Assembly (NCBI RefSeq): GCF_000330885.1
Contig: NC_020059.1
Location: 3,027,001 to 3,091,000, forward strand
DNA: 64,000 bases
Source: Rhizobium tropici CIAT 899
GTDB lineage: Bacteria; Pseudomonadota; Alphaproteobacteria; Rhizobiales; Rhizobiaceae
Direction: 5' to 3'
The translations under genes were made by a program, and so were the position numbers. Below, piece by piece: positions 16,885 through 28,843 of this stretch; positions within the stretch are counted from its first letter, which is position 1; each line of letters begins with the position of its first letter. The notes below the pieces were generated by a model. The model did not search any database. It had not been told where the DNA came from and worked only from the letters and a program-made list of their open reading frames with translations.

Positions 16885-16910
16885 AGCCGGGTTCATCGTG
16901 AACCCGGCTT
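16885..16910 (+). terminator. Terminator hairpin after the synthetase-like gene
   Basis: AGCCGGGTTCA (16885-16895) pairs with TGAACCCGGCT (16899-16909) across 3 bases, starting 9 bases after the stop codon. Only a short T-run (CTTTCC) follows. Confidence 0.65.
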
Positions 16911-17077
16911 TCCAATAGCTTCAACACATCACGGCGATGCTCGCCATGGCGAATCCTTCGAGGAAATACCCCTTCCCCTGAAGCCAGATTGGTTACAAGT
17001 TATCAGGCAACGGATCCAGGTTTTGAGAATGAACCTATGCGCACCCGAAAAGTGGCGCTGAATGATGGAGATCTGTA

Positions 17078-17491
17078 ATGAGCAAGAAGTACACGGCTCA
17101 ATGCGCCTGTGGCGCGGTAAAATTCGAATTCGACAAGGACCCGGAATTTATTGCCAATTGCCACTGCCTCGACTGCAAAAGGGCGTCGGGCGGCGAGATG
17201 GCGACCTTCTTTGCCGTACCCGAAGACGATTTTGCTCTGCTGAGCGGCAAGACCAGGTCCTTTCCCTATATCGCGAATTCAGGCAAGAAACTCGAACGGA
17301 ACTTCTGCCCGGAATGCGGTTCGCGGCTATATACCAGCAATCTGGAGAGCTTCCCCGGTCTGGTTTTCGTTCAACTGGGAAGCCTGGATCATCCGGAACT
17401 CATAGCACCGAGGCTCGAGATGTTCACGATGCGCCGCCTCAAATGGAACCGGCCTCTTGATCTCCCCCAATTCGAGGCCATGCCGCATTGA
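17078..17491 (+). CDS. GFA family (glutathione-dependent formaldehyde-activating-like) zinc protein
   Basis: This 137-residue protein has the GFA zinc signature: C-x-C in QCACGAVKFEF (residues 9 and 11), then NCHCLDCKRASGG (28-40), then FCPECGSRLYT. These are the paired Cys groups that bind two zinc ions. The family founder, Gfa of Paracoccus, binds glutathione and formaldehyde, but most short homologues have no proven activity and an activating role should not be assumed. GGAGATC lies ahead of the ATG. It is convergent with gltD and shares the intervening hairpin region. Confidence 0.88.
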   Translation: MSKKYTAQCACGAVKFEFDKDPEFIANCHCLDCKRASGGEMATFFAVPEDDFALLSGKTRSFPYIANSGKKLERNFCPECGSRLYTSNLESFPGLVFVQLGSLDHPELIAPRLEMFTMRRLKWNRPLDLPQFEAMPH

Positions 17492-17528
17492 ACGCCGGTC
17501 GGAGCGAATCCGAAGTCTCTTCAAGCGA

Positions 17529-17564
17529 ATAAAGAGAAAGGCCGGGTTCATGTCGAACCCGGCC
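17529..17564 (-). terminator. Rho-independent terminator for gltD
   Basis: On the minus strand a perfect 10-bp stem, GGCCGGGTTC/GAACCCGGCC (17564-17555 with 17549-17540), is followed by TTTCTCTTTATT. It begins 28 bases after the gltD stop. It may also stop the convergent GFA transcript. Confidence 0.85.
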
Positions 17565-17592
17565 CTCCGACATTGCCGAAATGGCAGCGATT

Positions 17593-19047
17593 TTAGTTCG
17601 GCAGAACCGTAGACCCCATCAGCGCCTCGTCGATCGCACGCGCGGCCTGGCGGCCCTCGCGGATCGCCCAGACGACCAGCGACTGGCCGCGGCGAATGTC
17701 GCCGGCGGTCCAAAGCTTGTCGACAGACGTCTTATAGTCCTTGTCGTTGGCAACGACGTTGGTCGAGCCGCGGCGGTCGGTATTCAACGTTAGCTTGCCG
17801 TCCATTTCCTTGAGCACGCTGTCGGTGAACGGGCCACGGAAGCCGATGGCGATGAAGGCGAGATCGGCGCGGATGACGAATTCCGTGCCGGCGATCGGCT
17901 TGCGGCGATCGTCGACTTCGCAGCACTTCACGCCCGTCAACACGCCGTCTTCGCCGATGAACTCGAGCGTTGCCACCTGGAATTCGCGAACCGCACCTTC
18001 GGCCTGCGAGGAAGAGGTGCGCATCTTCGTTGCCCAGAAGGGCCATACGGCGAGCTTGTCTTCCTTCTCCGGCGGCTGCGGACGAATGTCGAGCTGGGTC
18101 ACCTTCACCGCACCCTGGCGGAATGCCGTGCCGACGCAGTCGGATGCCGTATCGCCACCACCGACGACGACGATATGCTTGCCGCCCGCCAGAATCGGAT
18201 CGGCAGGCCAGCCGACGCTGTCGATGTTTTCGCGGCCGACGCGGCGGTTCTGCTGCACCAGATAGGGCATGGCGTCATGGACGCCTGCGAGCGTCGTGCC
18301 GGGAATGCCAGCTTCGCGCGGGGTTTCCGAGCCGCCGCAATAGAGCACGGCATCATGGTCGGCCAGAAGCTGCTCGACCTTGACATCGACGCCGACATTG
18401 ACGCCGCAATGGAAGGTGACGCCTTCGCCCTTCATCTGCTCGACGCGGCGATCGATGAAGTTCTTCTCCATCTTGAAGTCCGGGATACCATAGCGCAGCA
18501 GCCCGCCGGGCTTGCTTTCGCGCTCGTAGACATGGACGTCGTGACCTGCTCGGCCGAGCTGCTGAGCGGCAGCCATGCCGGCAGGGCCGGAGCCGATGAT
18601 TGCGACCTTCTTGCCGGTGTGAACCGTCGCCGGCTGCGGCCGGATGAAGCCGAGCTCATAGGCCTTGTCGGCAATCGCCTGCTCGACGGTCTTGATCGCG
18701 ACGGGCGCGTCTTCCAGGTTCAGCGTGCAGGCCTCCTCGCAGGGTGCGGGGCAGACGCGGCCGGTGAATTCCGGGAAGTTGTTGGTCGAATGCAGGTTGT
18801 GGATCGCCTGTTCCCAATTGTTGTTGTAGACGAGGTCGTTCCAATCGGGGATCTGGTTGTGCACCGGGCAGCCGGTCGGGCCGTGGCAATAGGGAATGCC
18901 ACAGTCCATGCAGCGGGCTGCCTGTTTCTGCACTTCCTGGTCCGACATGGGGATCGTGAATTCACGGAAATGCCGGATGCGATCCGACGCCGGCTGATAC
19001 TTCGCCACCTGCCGGTCGATTTCCAAGAAGCCTGTTACCTTGCCCAT
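17593..19047 (-). CDS. gltD: Glutamate synthase (NADPH), small subunit
   Basis: This is the beta subunit of GOGAT, which passes NADPH electrons through FAD and 4Fe-4S centres to GltB. The 484-residue protein has the N-terminal Cys cluster CMDCGIPYCHGPTGCPVHNQIPDWN. It then has two Rossmann dinucleotide motifs: GSGPAGMAAAQQLGRAGHDVHVYE for FAD, and VVGGGDTASDCVGTA for NADPH. The C-terminal AGDIRRGQSLVVWAIREGRQAA helix contacts FAD. GAGGAAA precedes the ATG. It lies 177 bases downstream of gltB in the same direction, with a terminator-like hairpin between the two genes. Confidence 0.96.
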   Translation of the reverse strand: MGKVTGFLEIDRQVAKYQPASDRIRHFREFTIPMSDQEVQKQAARCMDCGIPYCHGPTGCPVHNQIPDWNDLVYNNNWEQAIHNLHSTNNFPEFTGRVCPAPCEEACTLNLEDAPVAIKTVEQAIADKAYELGFIRPQPATVHTGKKVAIIGSGPAGMAAAQQLGRAGHDVHVYERESKPGGLLRYGIPDFKMEKNFIDRRVEQMKGEGVTFHCGVNVGVDVKVEQLLADHDAVLYCGGSETPREAGIPGTTLAGVHDAMPYLVQQNRRVGRENIDSVGWPADPILAGGKHIVVVGGGDTASDCVGTAFRQGAVKVTQLDIRPQPPEKEDKLAVWPFWATKMRTSSSQAEGAVREFQVATLEFIGEDGVLTGVKCCEVDDRRKPIAGTEFVIRADLAFIAIGFRGPFTDSVLKEMDGKLTLNTDRRGSTNVVANDKDYKTSVDKLWTAGDIRRGQSLVVWAIREGRQAARAIDEALMGSTVLPN

Positions 19048-19065
19048 GCTTTCGTTTCCTCACTC

Positions 19066-19088
19066 AAAAAGGGGAGCTCACGGCTCCC
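19066..19088 (-). terminator. Terminator-like hairpin between gltB and gltD (possible attenuator)
   Basis: On the minus strand GGGAGC (19088-19083), loop CGTGA, GCTCCC (19077-19072) is followed by CTTTTTGAG. It sits inside the gltB-gltD intercistronic region, 19 bases ahead of gltD, so it would cut or reduce read-through into gltD. The stem is only 6 bp. Confidence 0.5.
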
Positions 19089-19224
19089 GTGCCTGAGGGT
19101 CATCTCGGTTTCCCTGTCCGGCACTTTAATTCAAATCCGATTCCGCTGTTCGACAGTCGCGACCGCCATGACGGCGATCGCAATGCGAGGCGAAACCCTC
19201 GACTGGCTTCAGAACCGGGGCGGA

Positions 19225-23949
<4,725 letters not shown>

Positions 23950-24063
23950 GGTCTTCCCTCCGATAAGGCCCGCGTCGCGGGCGCTTCTTCGTCCCGCACG
24001 GTCCGTTTCCGAGGCCGACGCGCGACTGCGCTGTTGCATTGTGAAGATCCGGCCGCGAACCGC

Positions 24064-24081
24064 GGCTCCTTATATGGAGCC
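24064..24081. repeat. Short inverted repeat in the gltB leader
   Basis: GGCTCC and GGAGCC flank a 6-base centre (TTATAT), 115-132 bases ahead of the gltB start. It would form a hairpin in the gltB leader or serve as a dyad protein site. Confidence 0.4.
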
Positions 24082-24226
24082 CGTCGTCAGCGTTTCGCGT
24101 CCTGCTATTCCACCGCCGCATTGCCCCCTGCCCGAAGGGCTGAAAGGGACATGCTCCTGGTAACTATAGCTCGAAATCCCGACATCGTCAGGACCCTTAG
24201 CGCATCTTCGGCCTTGGCGGCCAAAA

Positions 24227-24247
24227 TAGGACAGCAACCCTGTCCTA
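24227..24247. promoter_or_regulatory. Palindromic operator candidate at the gltB promoter
   Basis: The perfect dyad TAGGACAG-N5-CTGTCCTA sits just downstream of the predicted gltB transcription start (about 24250, minus strand), a classic repressor position. The cognate regulator is not identified. Confidence 0.55.
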
Positions 24248-24257
24248 ATTCATCAGC

Positions 24258-24286
24258 TCTATGCCAGAAAGCTTCTGCCTTCGCAA
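24258..24286 (-). promoter_or_regulatory. Predicted sigma-70 promoter of gltB
   Basis: On the minus strand TTGCGA (24286-24281), a 17-base spacer, and CATAGA (24263-24258) form a plausible -35/-10 pair. An alternative TTGACG about 23 bases further upstream is also possible. The rest of the 565-base region 23950-24514 is AT-rich near 24300-24440, and I see no gene in it. Confidence 0.4.
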
Positions 24287-24514
24287 GAGCAAAACGGCAA
24301 AATTTCGTCAACCGAAGACGTAAGATTGCCTTTGTTGCATAAATCAAGCAATAAAGTTTCGCTGCAGCGCATCATTTTATTTGTTGATTGCGTAGATCAA
24401 TTTCTGTGATGCATTCTTCAAACTCATGCTCTTGATAGGTTTTTGCATTGGCGTAATGTCCGCCCGACCCTATCTCATCTAGCCGCAATTCAATCCTCCA
24501 TCTGGTGCATTTCC

Positions 24515-25561
24515 ATGTTCTTTGCTTCCGATAACTGGGCCGGCGCCCATTCCAAAGTCGCCGAACGTCTGCTCGCCGCATCGAGTGGGTTTGCTTCCGC
24601 CTACGGTACAAGCGAGCTCGACCAGCGCGTCGAAGCCAAATTCTCCGAGATCTTTGAGCGCGAGGTCGCGGTCTTCTTCGTAGCAACCGGCACGGCCGCC
24701 AATTCGCTGTCGCTTGCCAGCGTTCAGAAACCGGGCGGCATCAGCTTCTGCCACACCGAGGCGCATGTCGCCGAAGACGAATGCGGCGCTCCTGACTTCT
24801 TCAGCGGCGCGCGTCTTGCGACCATTGAGGGCGCCCTCGGCAAGATCGACCCCAAGGCGCTTGCCACCAAGATCGCCCGCTTCCCGCAGGATGCCGTCCA
24901 TCACGGCCGCGCGGCTGCCGTAACGATCACTCAAGCGACGGAAATCGGCACAGTCTATTCGCTTGCCGAGATCGACGCCATCGCGGCCATCGCCAAGGCG
25001 AACAGTCTGCCCCTGCATATGGATGGCGCGCGTTTCGCCAACGCCCTCGTCGCGCTCGGCACGACGCCGGCCGAGATGACTTGGAAGCGCGGCGTCGATA
25101 TCCTCTCCTTCGGCGGCACCAAAAACGGCTGCTGGTGCGCCGAGGCGATCGTCATCTTCGATCCTGAGAAGGCGAAGGAGATGCATTTCATCCGCAAGCG
25201 CGCCGCCCAGCTTTTCTCCAAGTCGCGCTTCATCGCCGCCCAGTTCGACGGCTATTTCCAGGACGGCCTCTGGCTTGATCTCGCCCGCCATTCCAACGGA
25301 ATGGCCGATCGCCTGCGCGCTGGGCTGGAAAAGACCCCTGGCGCTCGCCCGGCGTGGCCGACCACCTCGAATGAGGTTTTCGCGATCATACCGAAGTCTG
25401 CCGCCAAGGCGGCCGAAGACAAGGGAGCGAAGTTCTACGAATGGCCGATCCCGGAATCGCAGCCGGATCTCGTCGGCGGCGATGAAACGCTGATCCGCCT
25501 CGTGACCAGCTTCGCCACCACCGAGGCTGATGTGGGGAATTTCCTCGCTTGCCTGGGTTGA
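24515..25561 (+). CDS. ltaE: Low-specificity L-threonine aldolase (beta-eliminating lyase family)
   Basis: This PLP enzyme cleaves threonine or allo-threonine to glycine and acetaldehyde. The 348-residue protein begins MFFASDNWAGAHSKV. It has the fold-type I aldolase motifs FVATGTAANSLSL (phosphate/PLP cradle), HTEAHVAEDE, LHMDGARFANALVAL (PLP-ring Asp) and the Schiff-base Lys in SFGGTKNGCW. The start at 24515 matches the family N-terminus. An ATG at 24443 would add 24 unrelated residues. It is divergent from gltB across a 565-base region. Some family members prefer other beta-hydroxy amino acids, so substrate range is inferred. Confidence 0.88.
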   Translation: MFFASDNWAGAHSKVAERLLAASSGFASAYGTSELDQRVEAKFSEIFEREVAVFFVATGTAANSLSLASVQKPGGISFCHTEAHVAEDECGAPDFFSGARLATIEGALGKIDPKALATKIARFPQDAVHHGRAAAVTITQATEIGTVYSLAEIDAIAAIAKANSLPLHMDGARFANALVALGTTPAEMTWKRGVDILSFGGTKNGCWCAEAIVIFDPEKAKEMHFIRKRAAQLFSKSRFIAAQFDGYFQDGLWLDLARHSNGMADRLRAGLEKTPGARPAWPTTSNEVFAIIPKSAAKAAEDKGAKFYEWPIPESQPDLVGGDETLIRLVTSFATTEADVGNFLACLG

Positions 25562-25565
25562 CCAC

Positions 25566-25608
25566 ATGAAAAGAGCGCCGGAGCCGACTTTACGGCCGGA
25601 CGGCGCTC
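25566..25608 (-). terminator. Terminator for the small minus-strand gene at 25625
   Basis: On the minus strand GAGCGCCG (25608-25601) pairs with CGGCGCTC (25580-25573) around a 20-base loop that can itself pair (GCCG/CGGC), followed by TTTTCATG. Confidence 0.6.
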
Positions 25609-25624
25609 ACAATGCCAGAAGGGG

Positions 25625-25762
25625 TCAGTTTTGATTCCGATGGGCGATCATTGCGAAGTTCGATAGATCGTCGCGATCGGATGCCGGTGCGTTGTGTATA
25701 ATCATCGTCATTGCCACGACGCAGGCAACAAGCCCGGAAATGAAGATGGCACCATATATCAT
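25625..25762 (-). CDS. Small single-helix membrane protein, function unknown
   Basis: This 45-residue protein starts MIYGAIFISGLVACVVAMTMII, one transmembrane helix, followed by a polar tail HNAPASDRDDLSNFAMIAHRNQN. GGAGG lies about 12 bases ahead of the chosen ATG. A longer in-frame start at 25846 adds 28 residues without helix or ribosome site. A terminator-like hairpin follows its stop, which supports a real transcript. It lies convergent with ltaE and downstream of the LysR gene on the same strand. No family is recognised. Confidence 0.5.
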   Translation of the reverse strand: MIYGAIFISGLVACVVAMTMIIHNAPASDRDDLSNFAMIAHRNQN

Positions 25763-25928
25763 CGGGCGACTATTCCTCCGCAATTCCCCCACCGCCACCT
25801 GAGATAGCAGAAGAAGCTGACTTCCGCCTGAAAACGGGTACGGCAATCAATCAGCCGGCGAAATAAATCCGGATCTCATCCGCATGATTGGAAAGGCTTT
25901 TAACGATAGCTCGCAGACAATTTCGTCG

Positions 25929-26786
25929 TCAGCTTGATCGCGGCCCCCGGACCTTGGAGAGGATATCGTCAGAGAGTGCGTTAACCAGAAGTTGGTCGGC
26001 GCCCTTGCGCGGCACAAGGACGAATTCGACATCTTCGAGGACGGGCAGCCAGCCCGGTGCGATCTCCAGCAATCCGGCGGGGGCCATGCTTTTCGGCTGG
26101 ACGAGAACGCCCATGCCTGCGCGCGCCGCCGCGGTCAGGCCGCTTAGGCTGCCGCAGGTGCAGACGATGCGCCAGGGCATCTGCTGCCGGCGCAACGCCT
26201 CGAGCGCCACCGCTCGCGTGACGCTTGGAGTTGGAAAGGCGATCAGTGGCAATGGTCCCGCAAGTTTGCGGATGCGATCCGGGTCGCGCGCCAGCCAGAC
26301 CAGCGGCTCGCGGTAGACGAGCTTGCCTCTCGCATCGCCGAGCCGCCGCTTGGCAAGCACCAGATCGAGATCTCCATTATCCTGCATTTCATAAAGCACG
26401 CCACTGAGCGCGACCGTCAGCTCGAGATCGACGGAAGGATGCGAACGCACGAACTCCTCCAATACGTCCGGGAGCTGGCTGGTGACGAAATCCTCGGAAA
26501 CCCCGAGCCGGAGGTTGCCGCGCAGGCTGTTGCCGGCAAAAAGCTGACGCACCTCCCCTTCGATCGACAGTATCTGGCGCGCATGGCCGAGCAGCGCCTC
26601 GCCATCACCGGTCAGAACGACACGATGCGTATCGCGCGCCAAGAGCTTTCGCCCGAGTTCGGCTTCCAGCCGCTGTATATGCTGGCTGACGGTCGATTGC
26701 CCGAGCCCCAGCCGCTCCGCAGCAAGCGTGAAACTACCCATCTGCTCCACGGCGACGAAGCTGCGCAACTGTATGAGATCAAGCAT
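25929..26786 (-). CDS. LysR-family transcriptional regulator
   Basis: This 285-residue protein has an N-terminal winged helix-turn-helix typical of LysR regulators (LIQLRSFVAVEQMGSFTLAAERLGLGQSTVSQHIQRLEAELGRKLLARD, residues 4-52). A substrate-binding domain follows from about residue 90 (GNLRLGVSEDF... and later GLTAAARAGMGVLVQP). It is divergently arranged with the bile-acid/sodium symporter-family gene 107 bases away, so it probably controls that gene from the shared intergenic region and itself as well. The effector cannot be read from sequence. Confidence 0.92.
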   Translation of the reverse strand: MLDLIQLRSFVAVEQMGSFTLAAERLGLGQSTVSQHIQRLEAELGRKLLARDTHRVVLTGDGEALLGHARQILSIEGEVRQLFAGNSLRGNLRLGVSEDFVTSQLPDVLEEFVRSHPSVDLELTVALSGVLYEMQDNGDLDLVLAKRRLGDARGKLVYREPLVWLARDPDRIRKLAGPLPLIAFPTPSVTRAVALEALRRQQMPWRIVCTCGSLSGLTAAARAGMGVLVQPKSMAPAGLLEIAPGWLPVLEDVEFVLVPRKGADQLLVNALSDDILSKVRGPRSS

Positions 26787-26893
26787 GTCTTATCCTGTAT
26801 CACGATAACTGTTATTCCTTGCATCGTGGATCACAATAGGTCTATCTGCAAGGAGTATCATCAAGACTTGCAAATGCGATTGGGGTAGGCACG

Positions 26894-27919
26894 ATGCGCC
26901 GCTTTCTTCCAGACACCTTCACCATGCTGCTGGTGCTCACCGTCCTGACGGCATCCTTCTTTCCGGTGCAGGGGGCTAGCGCTCACTATTTCAGCATTGC
27001 CACCAACGTCGCCATCGGCCTCTTGTTCTTCCTGCATGGCGCGCGCCTGTCGCGCGATGTCGTCATCGCCGGCATGCTGCACTGGCGGCTGCATCTCGTC
27101 ATCCTGCTGACGACTTTCGGCATCTTTCCGCTGCTGGTGCTGGCCATGGGTCAAATCGTTCCGAACAGCATCCTGCCCGTCTCGCTTTATACCGGCATGC
27201 TGTTTTTGAGCGTTCTGCCGTCGACCGTGCAGTCCTCGATCGCCTTCACCTCCATCGCCGGCGGCAATGTGCCGGCCGCGATCTGCTCGGCGTCGGCCTC
27301 CAACATCTTCGGCATGTTCCTGACGCCGCTGCTTGTCGGCATCCTATTTTCGGTCGGCGGCCAGGGCGGCGGCTTTTCCTGGGATGTTTTGTGGCAGATC
27401 ATGCTGCAGCTGCTCGCCCCCTTCATCGCCGGCCAGCTGCTGCAGCCATGGATCGGCGACTGGATCCGTTCGAAGAAGAAGATCCTGATGCCGGTCGATC
27501 GCGGCTCGATCCTCATGGTGGTTTATTCAGCTTTCAGCGAGGCCGTGGTGGAAGGATTGTGGCATACCTTCTCCGTCCTCGATATCGTCACGGTCGTCAT
27601 CGCGAATATGGTGCTTCTGGCGATGGTAATCTGCATCACCATGTTCGGCAGCCGCGCCCTCGGTTTTGAAAAGGCCGACGAGATCACCATCACCTTCTGC
27701 GGCTCGAAGAAGTCGCTGGCAAGCGGCGTGCCGATGGCCAACGTCATCTTCGCCGGCCAGAGTATCGGCGCCATCGTGCTGCCGCTCATGCTGTTCCATC
27801 AGATCCAGTTGATGACCTGCGCAGTGCTCGCCCAGAAATATGCCGATGCCGCCAAGCGGCGCGAGGCTGCGAAGGCTCAGGCGGGGATGAAAACGGGCGA
27901 AGCAACAAACGCAGCCTGA
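26894..27919 (+). CDS. Bile acid:sodium symporter-family (SBF-like, YfeH type) membrane transporter
   Basis: This 341-residue protein has about ten hydrophobic segments. Family features include the opening RRFLPDTFTMLLVLTVLTASFFPVQG, ATNVAIGLLFFLHGARLS, FLSVLPSTVQSSIAFTSIAGGNVPAAICSASASNIFGMFLTPLLVG (crossover region with many small polar residues), and FCGSKKSLASGVPMANVIF near the C-terminus. This is the YfeH-like branch of the SBF superfamily, whose substrate is unknown; bile acids are unlikely in a soil bacterium. A weak GGGG ribosome site precedes the ATG. It is divergent from the LysR gene and ends at a clear terminator, so it is monocistronic. Confidence 0.88.
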   Translation: MRRFLPDTFTMLLVLTVLTASFFPVQGASAHYFSIATNVAIGLLFFLHGARLSRDVVIAGMLHWRLHLVILLTTFGIFPLLVLAMGQIVPNSILPVSLYTGMLFLSVLPSTVQSSIAFTSIAGGNVPAAICSASASNIFGMFLTPLLVGILFSVGGQGGGFSWDVLWQIMLQLLAPFIAGQLLQPWIGDWIRSKKKILMPVDRGSILMVVYSAFSEAVVEGLWHTFSVLDIVTVVIANMVLLAMVICITMFGSRALGFEKADEITITFCGSKKSLASGVPMANVIFAGQSIGAIVLPLMLFHQIQLMTCAVLAQKYADAAKRREAAKAQAGMKTGEATNAA

Positions 27920-27943
27920 GTTTTCCGATAACACACAAAATGA

Positions 27944-27975
27944 AAGCGGCGCCCCGATGGAGCGCCGCTTCTTTT
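27944..27975 (+). terminator. Rho-independent terminator after the SBF-family transporter
   Basis: AAGCGGCGC (27944-27952) pairs with GCGCCGCTT (27962-27970), followed by CTTTT. Confidence 0.8.
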
Positions 27976-28023
27976 GATCTTGGGAGGATCAGGAGCATGA
28001 CGGTCCAAGACCGTCAGCCATAC

Positions 28024-28488
28024 TTAGTTGATGTGAGCCTCAATGGCCTTCGGGGTTTCCACGGGCTCGGCCGCAATGGAGATACGGCGGGGCTTCATGG
28101 CTTCGGGAATGTTGCGCAGCAAATCGATGTGCAGCAAACCGTTCTTCAGTGAAGCAGCCTGAACCTCGACATGGTCGGCAAGCTGGAAACGACGCTCGAA
28201 GGCGCGCTTGGCGATACCGCGATAGAGATATTCGCTGGTTTCAGCCGGCTCTTCGCTCTTTTCGCCCTTGACCTGAAGGACATGGGCGTGGGCCTCGATG
28301 CTCAGTTCCTTTTCATCGAAACCGGCAACGGCCATGGTGATGCGATAGGTGTTTTCACCCGTGCGCTCGATATTGTAGGGCGGATAGGTCTGGGCCTGAT
28401 CCGGCTGGCCAAGGCTGTCGAGCATGGTGAACAGACGGTCGAAACCGACGGTGGAACGGTAAAGGGGAGAGAAGTCTACGTGACGCAT
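28024..28488 (-). CDS. Small heat-shock protein (Hsp20/IbpA family)
   Basis: This ATP-independent holdase is 154 residues. It starts MRHVDFSPLYRSTVGFDRLF and holds an alpha-crystallin domain (residues about 35-130): YPPYNIERTGENTYRITMAVAGFDEKEL, then YRGIAKRAFERRFQLADHVEV and the A-x-L-K-N-G-L-L signature (ASLKNGLLHIDL). The C-terminal I-x-I anchoring motif is RISIAAEP. The start is set by AGGAGGA nine bases upstream. Upstream there is a consensus heat-shock sigma promoter and a structured leader consistent with a ROSE thermometer, so induction on heat shock is expected at both transcription and translation. Confidence 0.95.
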   Translation of the reverse strand: MRHVDFSPLYRSTVGFDRLFTMLDSLGQPDQAQTYPPYNIERTGENTYRITMAVAGFDEKELSIEAHAHVLQVKGEKSEEPAETSEYLYRGIAKRAFERRFQLADHVEVQAASLKNGLLHIDLLRNIPEAMKPRRISIAAEPVETPKAIEAHIN

Positions 28489-28560
28489 GGAAGTCCTCCT
28501 GTGAGCGACAATTGCGATTTCAATTCTTGTCCCATGACCCCACTCGGGGCGGCCTCGGGA
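28489..28560 (-). ncRNA. Candidate ROSE-type RNA thermometer in the small heat-shock gene leader
   Basis: Read on the minus strand, the 72 bases before the ATG contain CCCC-GAGT-GGGG, then AATTG-N6-CAATT, then TCGCT followed by CACAGGAGGA. A U-Y-G-C-U element next to the Shine-Dalgarno sequence is the hallmark of ROSE elements, which mask the ribosome site at low temperature. The fold was judged by eye. Confidence 0.5.
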
Positions 28561-28595
28561 CGGTTCTGCGAGCCCGTTTGGCACCCGCGAAAAAG

Positions 28596-28624
28596 AGATG
28601 GGGATCACTTTTCCGGAGTTCAAG
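28596..28624 (-). promoter_or_regulatory. RpoH (sigma-32) promoter of the small heat-shock gene
   Basis: On the minus strand CTTGAA (28624-28619), a 15-base spacer, and CCCCATCT (28603-28596) match the sigma-32 consensus CTTGAA-N13-17-CCCCATnT. It predicts a leader of about 100 bases. Confidence 0.85.
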
Positions 28625-28676
28625 CCCCCAGTGCCGCAACCCTCTTTTTGCAGAAAATCACCGCGTGAACCGCAGA

Positions 28677-28702
28677 TGAACGGATAGTTCGGAACCCGTT
28701 CA
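28677..28702. promoter_or_regulatory. Inverted-repeat operator candidate ahead of the sRNA
   Basis: TGAACGG (28677-28683) and CCGTTCA (28696-28702) form a perfect dyad that also contains GAAC-N5-GTTC and GAAC-CC-GTTC. It ends about 20 bases before the predicted sRNA start, where no good -35 box is seen, which suggests activator dependence. Confidence 0.45.
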
Positions 28703-28721
28703 GGCTGGCTGGCCTATCGTT

Positions 28722-28832
28722 TGACCATCGGAACAACCATCGTCCGATGACTGAAGTGTATCGTCCCTTCTTCTTCAGTCCTTGCTCGGCCGGCGAAGCG
28801 GATCTCTCTATCTCCGCAAGCCGGCCTTTTTT
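28722..28832 (+). ncRNA. Trans-acting sRNA candidate, alpha-r15/AbcR type
   Basis: A strong plus-strand terminator here has no plus-strand gene before it. Three successive stem-loops fill about 110 bases. SL1 is CATCGGA/TCCGATG (28726-28732 with 28743-28749). SL2 is ACTGAAG/CTTCAGT (28750-28756 with 28773-28779), with a 16-base loop containing TCGTCCCTTC. SL3 is GGCCGGC/GCCGGCC (28788-28794 with 28820-28826), with an inner GCGGA/TCCGC stem and a TTTTTTCTTT tail. Unpaired U-C-C-C loops pairing with Shine-Dalgarno sequences are the mark of AbcR (alpha-r15) sRNAs, which repress transporter mRNAs in Rhizobiales. The size and three-stem plan also fit. The 5' end is estimated from the first stem and a CTATCG at 28714-28719. 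Confidence 0.65.
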
Positions 28833-28843
28833 CTTTGCGGACA

